From Puniceicoccaceae bacterium (lineage in GTDB: Bacteria > Verrucomicrobiota > Verrucomicrobiia > Opitutales > Coraliomargaritaceae), in NCBI GenBank assembly GCA_011522825.1, contig WTIG01000057.1, positions 1 to 10,626 on the forward strand: a stretch of DNA of 10,626 bases, in the 5' to 3' direction. The position numbers and the translations under genes are program-made. This document shows, in pieces, positions 1 to 6,670 of this stretch (position 1 is its first letter; each line of letters starts with the position of its first letter). The notes under the pieces are model-generated. The model made no database searches, was not told the origin of the DNA, and saw nothing but the letters and a program-made list of their open reading frames with translations.

Positions 1-1
1 T

Positions 2-175
2 TATTTTTTAACCCAAAGGGTTAAGCCGAGCACTGAAGATTATTTACTGCGACTGAGTGAACACCACCGAGTGATTCTATTGTCCATGAAAGTTAAGCAA
101 AAGGTAGATGCTGAGGTTGCAGAGGATTTAAGGCAGGCCGTTGAGGCTTTGTCCAAGTATTATCCTAGCCATTAG
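2..175 (+). CDS. C-terminal end of an unidentified protein (5' end outside the window)
   Basis: This frame is open from the left edge for 57 codons and ends at a TAG; the other two + frames have stops within the first 25 bases. The visible residues are mixed and fairly hydrophilic, with a short hydrophobic patch (RVILLSM) followed by a probable amphipathic helix rich in Glu, Ala, Val and Lys (roughly the last 30 residues) and the ending KYYPSH. I do not recognise the family and assign no function. It runs toward parE and ends 23 bases before the parE stop codon, so the two genes converge. An open frame of this length could arise by chance in a few percent of cases, so the gene call rests on the tight convergent fit and on the lack of any other frame. 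Confidence 0.5.
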   Translation, partial: YFLTQRVKPSTEDYLLRLSEHHRVILLSMKVKQKVDAEVAEDLRQAVEALSKYYPSH

Positions 176-192
176 TTGAATACCAATTGAAA

Positions 193-204
193 GCTTAATT
201 AAGC
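193..204. terminator. 12-bp palindrome between convergent genes, possible weak bidirectional terminator
   Basis: GCTTAATTAAGC is a perfect palindrome that includes the parE stop codon and lies just after the + strand gene ending at 175. Folded, it gives a 4-bp GCTT/AAGC stem with an AATT loop. On the + strand it is followed by CCTCCTTT and on the minus strand by TTTCAATTGG, so neither side has a good U tract. The position is right for a shared terminator but the structure is weak. Confidence 0.25.
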
Positions 205-2055
205 CTCCTTTAGTTCGGCTAGGTCCTTTTCAACGTAAAGATTATCAATGATAAAGCTTTGTCGTTCAGGTGTATTTTTGCCCATGTAAAATAATAGTAG
301 TTCCTTGGTCGCCATCCCTTGAGGAATAATAACTGGATCTAGTTTTATATCTTTACCAATAAAATGACTGAACTCGCCTGGAGAAATTTCGCCAAGACCC
401 TTGAAGCGAGTGATTTCAGGGTTGGCGCCCATTTTTTGAATAGCGGATTCTTTTTCTGTTTCGCTGTAACAATAAACGGTCTCTTTTTTATTTCTGACTC
501 TAAAGAGAGGCGTTTGCAAAATGTATAAATGTCCTTTTTTGATCACTTCAGGGAAAAACTGTAGAAAGAAAGTGATTAAGAGTAGGCGAATGTGCATACC
601 ATCAACATCAGCATCCGTGGCTATGATGATGTTGTTATAGCGAAGGTCTTCGACGCCTGATTCAATGTTGAGCGCATCTTGCAGGAGATTGAATTCTTCG
701 TTTTCGTAAACAATTTTCTTAGACAAGCCATAAGAGTTCAATGGTTTACCTTTAAGAGAAAATACCGCTTGGGTCATGATATCACGAGCTTTGGTGATTG
801 AGCCGCTGGCAGAATCGCCCTCGGTGATAAACAAAGAAGATTCAAGGCGATTGCTTTTCTTGTCGTTTAGGTGAACACGACAATCCCTGAGTTTCTTATT
901 ATGGAGTTTCGCCTTCTTCGCTCTTTCTTTGGCAAGCTTTTGAATGCCTTTGAGTTCCTTTCGGTTTTTCTCTGAGTCGAGAATCTTATCTAAAAGTTTT
1001 TTCGCTGTATCTGGCTCTCGGTGGAGATAATTATCTAAAGCACCTTTTAAGAAATTATTAACAAAGGTTCGGATGGTCGGGCCTTCAGGGCCAATTTCTT
1101 GCGAGCCAAGTTTGGTTTTTGTTTGTGATTCAAAAACAGGGTCTTCGACCTTAATACTGATTGCGGCAACTATAGAGGTTCGAATGTCGACAGCATCAAA
1201 ATCTTTTTTAAAGAAATCTTTGATCGTTTTACTCAAGGCTTCCTTGAATGCATTAAGGTGAGTGCCACCCATTGTAGTGTGCTGTCCATTCACGAATGAA
1301 TAATAATCTTCCCCGTAATTTTCGTCATGGGTGAATGCAATTTCTATATCTTTATCTTTTAGGTGAATGATTGGATAAAGCGGATCGCTGTTGAGCTTAT
1401 TTTGAAGAAGGTCTAATAATCCATTTTCTGATTTATACTTAGTTTGATTGCAGTATAGCGTTAGGCCACTGTTGAGATATGCGTAATTCCAAAGCATATC
1501 CTGTACATATTCGTTTCTAAAACTGAAGTGATTGAATATAGAATTATCAGGTGTGAATTCGATTAAAGTTCCGTTTGGATGGTTCTCTTTATCAACCCGA
1601 TCTTTAGTATCTTCTTCTATTGTTTCTCCTTTAGAGAAAGTGATAGAGCGCGTTTTACCATCACGGAAGGCTTGAATTTTAAAATGTTCGGATAGGGCAT
1701 TGACTGCCTTGATGCCGACGCCGTTGAGTCCAACTGACTTTTTGAAAGCTTCTGAATCATATTTGGCTCCAGTGTTAATTTTTGAAGCACAGTCCTTAAG
1801 TTTTCCAAGGGGGATTCCTCTTCCGTAATCTCTAATATAAATAGTTTGGTGATCGATCTGTATATCGATTCTTTTTCCAAACCCCATCACATATTCGTCT
1901 ATTGAATTATCAATGACCTCCTTGATTAAGATATAAATTCCATCATCTGGGGAGCTACCGTTGCCTAATTTACCGATATACATACCGGGTCGCAGGCGTA
2001 TATGCTCTTTCCAGTCGAGTGACTTAATGTTGTCCTCAGTATATTCGGCTGACAT
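199..2055 (-). CDS. parE: DNA topoisomerase IV subunit B (ParE)
   Basis: ATPase and TOPRIM subunit of a type IIA topoisomerase, which with ParC unlinks replicated chromosomes. The N-terminal GHKL ATPase shows RPGMYIG, the EVIDNSIDE motif (E46 as the likely general base, N50 as the Mg-ATP ligand), DYGRGIP and the GLNGVGIKAVNALS lid. QTKTKLGS marks the transducer region. The TOPRIM domain has EGDSASGS starting at E412 and DADVDG with D481, D483 and D485. RFKGLGE and a terminal Tyr/Glu/Leu-rich stretch complete it. The length (618 residues) and the KGKPLNSYGL and YENEEFNLLQ segments fit the ParE rather than the GyrB branch, in the form seen in Bacteroidota and Verrucomicrobiota. The gene starts 12 bases after the SPFH gene and is probably co-transcribed with it. 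No Shine-Dalgarno precedes the ATG. parC does not follow, because the next gene downstream lies on the opposite strand. Confidence 0.93.
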   Translation of the reverse strand: MSAEYTEDNIKSLDWKEHIRLRPGMYIGKLGNGSSPDDGIYILIKEVIDNSIDEYVMGFGKRIDIQIDHQTIYIRDYGRGIPLGKLKDCASKINTGAKYDSEAFKKSVGLNGVGIKAVNALSEHFKIQAFRDGKTRSITFSKGETIEEDTKDRVDKENHPNGTLIEFTPDNSIFNHFSFRNEYVQDMLWNYAYLNSGLTLYCNQTKYKSENGLLDLLQNKLNSDPLYPIIHLKDKDIEIAFTHDENYGEDYYSFVNGQHTTMGGTHLNAFKEALSKTIKDFFKKDFDAVDIRTSIVAAISIKVEDPVFESQTKTKLGSQEIGPEGPTIRTFVNNFLKGALDNYLHREPDTAKKLLDKILDSEKNRKELKGIQKLAKERAKKAKLHNKKLRDCRVHLNDKKSNRLESSLFITEGDSASGSITKARDIMTQAVFSLKGKPLNSYGLSKKIVYENEEFNLLQDALNIESGVEDLRYNNIIIATDADVDGMHIRLLLITFFLQFFPEVIKKGHLYILQTPLFRVRNKKETVYCYSETEKESAIQKMGANPEITRFKGLGEISPGEFSHFIGKDIKLDPVIIPQGMATKELLLFYMGKNTPERQSFIIDNLYVEKDLAELKEA

Positions 2056-2067
2056 TTGGGTAGGGTA

Positions 2068-2961
2068 TTATTTTGTTAAGGGTTCTCCCATATTCATCAG
2101 TGGTAATGGAGCGGGGCTTTCACCATTCAAAAAATAAATTTTACTCGATTTGTCTTTAGAGATCTCTTTGAGGGCTTCGAGTGCTTGCAGTTGAACATAG
2201 GCAGGGTTTTCTGAAATCGCATCATTAAGTTTAGTGATTTCATATGCTTGGGCATCGGCTAGTACGCGTCTTTGTTGTGCTTCTAACTCTGCCGCATCTC
2301 TTTCCGCTTGGGCTGCGGCAATTTTTTGCTGTTGCTCCGTTCTAAAGCGCTCAAGTTCTGCTTTTTGTTTTTCTACTTCCTGTTCACGCTCTTTCTTGGA
2401 TTCAATAGCACGAGTGATGAAAGAGGGTAGATTGATATCTCTGATCAGAATATCTAAACAAGTGATGCCTCTTGGAGATAAATAGCTACTCATACTTTCA
2501 AAGATAGCGGTTTGCAGGTTTTCTTGAGTTTCCTGTAGGAAGAAGTCTTCTGCACGAACGACACTTTTACCTTGTTCACGTACCACAGAACGCAGTTTTG
2601 GTTGAATCTGAACACGAATAGCATCTTCAAAAGTACCCGTCTCTTGTAAAATTCTAGCCGCATCAGAACCATTTATGCGGAATTTTATACTGACATCAAT
2701 GGTTGTTGTTAGTTGGTCCTGACTGGGTACACCAGCTGATTCCTTTAATTCCTTCTCACGAATATCGTAGAAGGTGAAGTTGAAAAGAGGATTAACGGGA
2801 ATGGTAAGACCTTCTTGATAAGGCTTATCTTGAACTTCTCCAAATAGTGTTGCCACGGCTACGTGTCCAGCGGGCACACTTACAAAAAAACGGGAGCCAA
2901 AAAGAACTGCGGCTGCAAGGATTGCCACTATGATAGTTAACGATGCTGATTGTTTATTCAT
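2068..2961 (-). CDS. SPFH/prohibitin-family membrane protein
   Basis: Membrane-anchored scaffold protein of the stomatin/prohibitin/HflC superfamily. Such proteins form oligomeric rings or microdomains in the membrane and often modulate FtsH-type proteases; the specific partner here is unknown. Residues about 8-25 form a single hydrophobic segment acting as an uncleaved N-terminal anchor. It leads into the SPFH domain (starting near the VPAGHVAVATLFG stretch, to about residue 190), with the family-like sequence ITCLDILIRDINLP near its end. Then comes a long Glu/Lys/Gln/Ala-rich coiled coil (about 190-245) and a short Pro-rich tail ending MNMGEPLTK. At 297 residues it has the usual prohibitin length. 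It is the first gene of a minus-strand pair with parE and is transcribed divergently from queG. HflC or a bacterial prohibitin are both possible names; there is no adjacent hflK, which favours a stand-alone prohibitin-like protein. Confidence 0.88.
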   Translation of the reverse strand: MNKQSASLTIIVAILAAAVLFGSRFFVSVPAGHVAVATLFGEVQDKPYQEGLTIPVNPLFNFTFYDIREKELKESAGVPSQDQLTTTIDVSIKFRINGSDAARILQETGTFEDAIRVQIQPKLRSVVREQGKSVVRAEDFFLQETQENLQTAIFESMSSYLSPRGITCLDILIRDINLPSFITRAIESKKEREQEVEKQKAELERFRTEQQQKIAAAQAERDAAELEAQQRRVLADAQAYEITKLNDAISENPAYVQLQALEALKEISKDKSSKIYFLNGESPAPLPLMNMGEPLTK

Positions 2962-2986
2962 AAGTATAGAAATTTAGGATTAACTG

Positions 2987-3014
2987 TTGTTCTGGCGAGA
3001 GAAATCATAATAAT
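2987..3014 (+). promoter_or_regulatory. Candidate promoter for queG
   Basis: TTGTTC (2987-2992), a 16-base spacer and AATAAT (3009-3014) form a weak sigma-70-like pair in the 63-bp divergent gap. The -35 box matches consensus in three of six positions, the -10 box in five. Transcription would start only a few bases before the queG ATG at 3025. AT-rich sequence makes chance matches likely. Confidence 0.25.
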
Positions 3015-3024
3015 TTTTCAATAA

Positions 3025-4047
3025 ATGGATGCGGGCATATTAGAGTCACTTAAAAAGGAATCAGAAGCTTTAGGATTTCATAATTTTGGTGTCACCAAGG
3101 TACCTCTGGAATTGAGGCGTGATTACTACAATCAATGGATTAAGGAAGGTAAGCATGGCACGATGGCCTGGATGGAAAATAATAATGAGCGTAGGCTGAA
3201 TCCTGAACACTTAATGCCTGAGGCAAAAAGCATACTTGTTTTTGCCATGAACTATTATCAGGAAGACCCAAATCGAAATTTTAGAATAGCAAAATATGCT
3301 TTGGGAAAAGATTATCACTCAGTTATCTACAAGCGATTGAAGAAAATTTGCCGTTTTTTAAAAGAGAATTATCAGTCTGATCAAAAACCGTATGTCGACA
3401 CGGGTCCCGTTTTGGAAAAGCCAATTGCAGAAGCAGCAGGATTGGGCTGGCAGGGAAAAAGTACGATTTTAGTGGAGAAAAAAAGAGGTACTTGGTCTTT
3501 CTTAGGAACCATTGTCACTACATTGGATTTGCCTGCTTCAAAAGAAGGGAAAGATTATTGTGGTACTTGTACTCGATGCATCGATTGTTGCCCCACAAAG
3601 GCGATAACAGCCCCTTACAAACTGGATGCCTCTAAGTGTATTTCTTATCTAACAATTGAGCATAAAGGTAGTATCCCGCATGAATTTAGGGAAGCCATTG
3701 GCGATAGGGTCTTTGGCTGCGATGAATGTCTAGATGTTTGTCCTTGGAACAAATGGGCAAAAATTACAGAGGAGTCACAATTTGAAGCACGAAGATTACC
3801 TGATTTGAAAACGATTTTAAATTGGGATGAGGAGGATTTTAAATCGAACTTGGTCGCATCTCCAATTAAGCGTGTGAAATTAAATGGCTTAAAGCGAAAT
3901 GTAGCCTTGGTCATTGGAAACATTGGCAACAAAGATGATTTGCCTGCTTTAGAGGCATTGGCTAATTGTGGTGATGATGTCTTGCAGGAACAAGCGGAGT
4001 GGTCCATTCAGGCCATTAAATCAAGAGAATGTTCTTCTTTTGGTTGA
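3025..4047 (+). CDS. queG: Epoxyqueuosine reductase QueG
   Basis: Cobalamin- and iron-sulfur-dependent enzyme that reduces epoxyqueuosine to queuosine at position 34 of tRNAs with GUN anticodons, the last step of queuosine synthesis. The N-terminal part has the QueG pattern, including the VDTGPVLEK motif whose Asp (D125) corresponds to the proposed catalytic acid, followed by AGLGWQGKST. The double [4Fe-4S] ferredoxin-like domain has Cys179, 182, 185 and 189 (CGTCTRCIDCCP) and Cys232, 235 and 239 (CDECLDVCPWN), with Cys205 of SKCISYLTIEHKG as a further likely ligand. Residues about 285-335 resemble a HEAT/PBS-lyase repeat, as in many QueG proteins. The 340-residue length is typical of the long form. 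The start fits the family N terminus but has no Shine-Dalgarno. The protein is cytoplasmic. It is the first gene after the divergent gap and is followed after 46 bases by the DUF805 gene. Confidence 0.94.
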   Translation: MDAGILESLKKESEALGFHNFGVTKVPLELRRDYYNQWIKEGKHGTMAWMENNNERRLNPEHLMPEAKSILVFAMNYYQEDPNRNFRIAKYALGKDYHSVIYKRLKKICRFLKENYQSDQKPYVDTGPVLEKPIAEAAGLGWQGKSTILVEKKRGTWSFLGTIVTTLDLPASKEGKDYCGTCTRCIDCCPTKAITAPYKLDASKCISYLTIEHKGSIPHEFREAIGDRVFGCDECLDVCPWNKWAKITEESQFEARRLPDLKTILNWDEEDFKSNLVASPIKRVKLNGLKRNVALVIGNIGNKDDLPALEALANCGDDVLQEQAEWSIQAIKSRECSSFG

Positions 4048-4093
4048 ATTTTTTTAAATTCATGAATTAATCTAAGATTATTATTTTTATATT

Positions 4094-4417
4094 ATGAAAG
4101 AAGCATTATTCAGTTCTGTCGGTACTATAGGCCGTATTAATTATTTCATTCGTGTTCTGTTATTTGTAGCGATACCGTTTTTCGCGACAATTGTTTCCGT
4201 CAATTTCTTTTCCCATTGGCATCATGGTACGCACCTTCCATTGGGCATTTTTATTGGACTGATTTTTGTTCTTATCAGTATTTTTTCTATTTTAATGCAA
4301 ACGATTAAGCGACTGAATGATATCGGCAAGGCTCCTATCTATAGTGTTCTCCTGCTTATACCGTTTGTTAATTTAGTACTTATCCTGCTTCTTTTGTTTA
4401 TTCCTCGAAAACAATAA
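4094..4417 (+). CDS. DUF805 family small inner-membrane protein
   Basis: Protein of 107 residues with three predicted membrane segments at about 17-40, 48-70 and 82-103. It matches the DUF805 (YhaH/YhaI-like) layout: a short N terminus with GRINYF in place of the common GRxxYW, then a basic RLNDIGK loop before the last membrane helix, where most members have RLHDxGxS and aromatic residues. The function of this family is not established. Here the usual His of the loop is Asn and the Gly-Trp-Trp stretch is replaced by Ala-Pro-Ile-Tyr. It lies between queG (46 bases upstream) and pdxA (12 bases downstream), so it may share a transcript with pdxA. The sequence TATATT directly abuts the start codon and there is no Shine-Dalgarno. 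Confidence 0.82.
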   Translation: MKEALFSSVGTIGRINYFIRVLLFVAIPFFATIVSVNFFSHWHHGTHLPLGIFIGLIFVLISIFSILMQTIKRLNDIGKAPIYSVLLLIPFVNLVLILLLLFIPRKQ

Positions 4418-4429
4418 GGCACTACTTAA

Positions 4430-5452
4430 ATGAATGGAGTGAAGCCACTTCTGGCAATTACAATGGGCGATCCAGCAGGGGTCGGGCCTGAGATTTGTTT
4501 GCAAGCACTTCATTCAAAAACTGTTAATGAGGCTTGTCGCCCAATAATTTTTGGCGATGCAGGGATATTAAGCGATGTTGGAGAGGCTACTGGTCAGAAT
4601 ACTGATTTTCAGGTCATAACAGTGGAGGCCTTTGAAAACATGGAATCCGATCAAATTGATGGTCCAACTGTATTGGATTTTTCAAATATTGATCGAGCGG
4701 ATTTTCAGTCTTCTGTTATCAGTGCAAAAACAGGCAAAGCTTCTTACGAATATATTATTAAAGCAATTGAACTAGCAAACAGTGGGCAAGTGCATGGCAT
4801 CGCAACGGCTCCAATTAATAAATATGCTTTGAGCTTAGCTGGGATTGATTTTCCTGGGCATACAGAAATCTTAGAAAAGTTTACCGATTCAGAGGACGTC
4901 TGTATGCTGCTGACTTCAGAAAAAATTTCCTGCGCTTTGGTAACAACACATATCGGCTTACATGAAGTAGCAGATGTTTTGACGGAAGAGAAAATCTTAA
5001 AGGTCATTCAATTAACTGACGGAGCTATGAGTGGTATCCTAGAAAGACCTCCTAAGATTGGTGTTTTAGGGCTTAATCCACATTGTGGAGAATCAGGCTT
5101 ATTCGGGCGAAATGAAGAAAGTCGAATTATCGAGCCAGCTATTAAAAAAGCAGCACAACTTGGGTTAAATGTGGATGGCCCTTTGTCCCCTGATACGGCT
5201 TTTGTTTTAGGGAATCTTGAGACTTTTGATGCATTTGTTTGCATGTACCATGATCAAGGCTTGATTCCATTAAAAATGCTCGCTTTTGATTCTGCAGTGA
5301 ATGTTACCTTAGGACTTCCTATCATTCGTACATCTGTGGATCATGGCACCGCCTTAGATATTGCTTGGAGGGGGGTTGCTAAAAGTTCGAGTCTGATTGA
5401 ATCCATTCTTTTAGCTTCTTTAATGTGTCGTTCTCAATCGAATTCAGAATGA
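4430..5452 (+). CDS. pdxA: 4-hydroxythreonine-4-phosphate dehydrogenase PdxA
   Basis: NAD-dependent, metal-requiring dehydrogenase that oxidises 4-phospho-hydroxythreonine to a product that decarboxylates to 3-amino-1-hydroxyacetone phosphate, in the DXP-dependent route to pyridoxal 5'-phosphate. The characteristic motifs run in order: MGDPAGVGPEI near the N terminus, TAPINKYAL and FPGHTEIL, THIGLHEV, LNPHCGESGLFGRNE, GPLSPDTAF, MYHDQGLIPLK and VDHGTALDIAW. His174, His218 and His274 line up with the three metal ligands of the E. coli enzyme. The length (340 residues) is close to the family norm. The start codon is 12 bases after the DUF805 stop; an AAGG about 13 bases upstream is the nearest thing to a ribosome-binding site in this part of the window. 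No pdxJ is visible nearby. Confidence 0.95.
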   Translation: MNGVKPLLAITMGDPAGVGPEICLQALHSKTVNEACRPIIFGDAGILSDVGEATGQNTDFQVITVEAFENMESDQIDGPTVLDFSNIDRADFQSSVISAKTGKASYEYIIKAIELANSGQVHGIATAPINKYALSLAGIDFPGHTEILEKFTDSEDVCMLLTSEKISCALVTTHIGLHEVADVLTEEKILKVIQLTDGAMSGILERPPKIGVLGLNPHCGESGLFGRNEESRIIEPAIKKAAQLGLNVDGPLSPDTAFVLGNLETFDAFVCMYHDQGLIPLKMLAFDSAVNVTLGLPIIRTSVDHGTALDIAWRGVAKSSSLIESILLASLMCRSQSNSE

Positions 5453-5479
5453 CTATTTTGGACAACAAATCTAGGATAC

Positions 5480-5507
5480 TTGACCTAGGGTTTTCATCAA
5501 GTACAGT
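5480..5507 (+). promoter_or_regulatory. Candidate promoter before the 201-residue unknown gene
   Basis: TTGACC (5480-5485), a 16-base spacer and TACAGT (5502-5507) resemble a sigma-70 promoter in the 64-bp gap after pdxA. The -10 box ends nine bases before the ATG at 5517, so the mRNA would have a leader of only about three bases. A small inverted repeat, CTAGG (5471-5475) and CCTAG (5484-5488), overlaps the -35 box and could be an operator or chance. Confidence 0.35.
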
Positions 5508-5516
5508 AAAGTTAGT

Positions 5517-6122
5517 ATGTCAGGATTTGATGAAAATATAGTCAGAGAGTATTTTGAGCTGAATGGTTTTTTTGTGAGGCAATTACGAAAGTATCAAGTG
5601 CAGTCTAGGAAAAAGCGCTTTGACGAAGAAATCGACATGCTGATTTATAACCCTAAGGCGGATAAAAAAATCAAGCCATCGGGATTCCAGTTGTTTTCAA
5701 ATGATATTGTACATATCCACCGAGCCATTGTGGTCGTAAAAGCTTGGCACAGCTCCAGATTTACGCCCGCCATTTTAAGAAGTGGAACTAAGGTTTTTGA
5801 TTTCTTAAAGAAAGATGTACTGAGTAAAGTGAACGATTATTTTGATTTAAATGATATGGATCTTGGAAATAGCGATGCCGTCTTCAAAAAAATCTTAATT
5901 ATTCCAAGCCTCCCTTCGGGTGAACCTCACAGAAGTGAAAGTATTACTTTGTTAAAGGAACAGGGTATTGATGGCATTATTTCATTTGCGACCATTTTAG
6001 AAAGTCTCATCAAAAGTATCGAAATAAATCACAGTTACCAAAAGTCAGATTTACTTCAATTGATAAGAATTCTAAAGATATATGACATGATTAAAGAACC
6101 ACAGATGACTTTTTTTGATTAA
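5517..6122 (+). CDS. Unrecognised 201-residue protein with weak PD-(D/E)XK-like features
   Basis: I cannot assign this protein to a named family. It has no signal peptide or membrane segment and appears cytoplasmic. Residues 5-30 look helical (IVREYFELNGFFVRQ), followed by EEIDMLIYN (37-45) and, 31 residues after D40, a beta-strand-like AIVVVKAWH (70-78). The order of a helix carrying Glu, a strand with E-I-D, then a hydrophobic strand with x-x-Lys resembles the core of PD-(D/E)XK nuclease folds. The residue expected to be Asp/Glu two before Lys75 is Val73, so a standard active site is not complete. The C-terminal half has KKILIIPSLPSG (a strand and turn) and several helices. It follows pdxA after 64 bases, and its TAA shares one base with the ATG of the Fe-S carrier, suggesting translational coupling. 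The ATG at 5517 has no Shine-Dalgarno. Function is unknown; the fold suggestion is tentative. Confidence 0.85.
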   Translation: MSGFDENIVREYFELNGFFVRQLRKYQVQSRKKRFDEEIDMLIYNPKADKKIKPSGFQLFSNDIVHIHRAIVVVKAWHSSRFTPAILRSGTKVFDFLKKDVLSKVNDYFDLNDMDLGNSDAVFKKILIIPSLPSGEPHRSESITLLKEQGIDGIISFATILESLIKSIEINHSYQKSDLLQLIRILKIYDMIKEPQMTFFD

Positions 6123-6496
6123 TGACAGCGGGAAATAAAAAAGAAGAATCGAATGTCCGTCAGGGAAATGAAAACCTCATCCGAATAACCAAGAGTGCTG
6201 ATGAGAAGTTGGTTAGTCTAATTGAGCGAGAGCAACTAGGTTCAATGCTTAGGATTAAGATTGTGGGTGGTGGTTGCAATGGTTTGAGCTACAAGATGAA
6301 ATTTACAGAGGATACCAAACAGGGTGATATTTTGGTTAAGACCATGCGTAGTCAGTTATTAATAGACCCCAAGACGGCCTTATATATTAAAGGGACTTCT
6401 TTAGATTATTCCCACAATCTCGTTGGTGGAGGCTTCCAATTTAATAACCCTAATGCAAAGGCAAGTTGTAGTTGTGGAGAGAGTTTCAGTCTTTAA
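6122..6496 (+). CDS. A-type iron-sulfur carrier protein (IscA/ErpA/SufA/HesB family)
   Basis: Small protein that carries iron-sulfur clusters from the assembly scaffold to target apoproteins. The 124 residues start with about 18 polar residues beyond the usual domain. The HesB/IscA domain follows, with Cys52 in VGGGCNGLSYKM and Cys116 and Cys118 in the terminal CSCGESF, the three conserved cluster-binding cysteines. FQFNNPNA before the last two cysteines is also typical. The family usually has Cys-Gly-Cys-Gly; here the first Gly is Ser. The sequence does not decide between IscA, ErpA and SufA, and no isc or suf operon is in view, so no symbol is given. The start overlaps the preceding stop codon as TAATG. 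A 174-bp gap follows before infC. QueG, upstream in the same orientation, is an iron-sulfur enzyme, but a direct link is only inference. Confidence 0.92.
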   Translation: MTAGNKKEESNVRQGNENLIRITKSADEKLVSLIEREQLGSMLRIKIVGGGCNGLSYKMKFTEDTKQGDILVKTMRSQLLIDPKTALYIKGTSLDYSHNLVGGGFQFNNPNAKASCSCGESFSL

Positions 6497-6514
6497 AAAA
6501 AAATCACTTATTGT

Positions 6515-6544
6515 TTGATATTTTAAATTTATTGTATCAATAAT
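6515..6544 (+). promoter_or_regulatory. Candidate infC promoter
   Basis: TTGATA (6515-6520) and AATAAT (6539-6544), each five of six to consensus, are separated by 18 bases. A start near 6551 would give infC a leader of about 120 bases, which contains the hairpin at 6598-6620. The region is AT-rich, so the match is suggestive only. Confidence 0.35.
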
Positions 6545-6597
6545 GTTTCTAATTAACTTATTTACTTAGTGATTACGCATAATTTTAATACAAATCT

Positions 6598-6620
6598 AAA
6601 GCCATTTTTGGCTAGGCTTT
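6598..6620 (+). other. Alternative hairpins in the infC leader
   Basis: AAAGCC (6598-6603) pairs perfectly with GGCTTT (6615-6620) across an 11-base loop. A competing hairpin pairs AGCCA (6600-6604) with TGGCT (6609-6613) across a TTTT loop. The two cannot form together. No U tract follows, so this does not look like an intrinsic terminator. infC leaders are regulated in several bacteria, but I do not recognise a known element here. Confidence 0.35.
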
Positions 6621-6670
6621 CATTGCGTAAGATTTCTGCTTAATTCTTTTGATAGCAGTTCCCTATATTT

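Noticed and set aside
1073..1261. Open frame of about 60 codons antisense to parE
   Set aside because: It lies wholly within the well-supported parE coding sequence and its translation resembles no protein; the same applies to the open frame at 1617-1880 on the minus strand in another phase.
199..2055. Naming the topoisomerase subunit GyrB
   Set aside because: The length near 620, the KGKPLNSYGL and YENEEFNLLQ segments and the DDGIYILIKEVIDNSIDE form all fit ParE better.
2234..2485. Open frame rich in Ser, Ala and Cys antisense to the SPFH gene
   Set aside because: It is the reverse reading of the Glu/Ala/Gln coiled-coil region; the biased composition of that segment explains the lack of stops.
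3645..4007. Open frame of 120 codons antisense to queG
   Set aside because: It is fully covered by the queG iron-sulfur and HEAT-like domains, with no recognisable motif and no promoter.
4046..4068. GAATTTTTTTAAATTC and the overlapping palindrome AATTCATGAATT after queG, considered as a terminator or binding site
   Set aside because: The stems contain almost only A-T pairs, and such palindromes are frequent by chance in AT-rich gaps.
4744..5244. Two adjacent open frames antisense to pdxA
   Set aside because: Both are contained in pdxA, whose motifs are intact across this stretch; the translations look random.
6501..6545. Inverted repeat TTATT-GATA / TATCAATAA after the Fe-S carrier gene, considered as a terminator
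   Set aside because: Pairing needs a 4-base bulge, contains a single G-C pair and has no T run after it.
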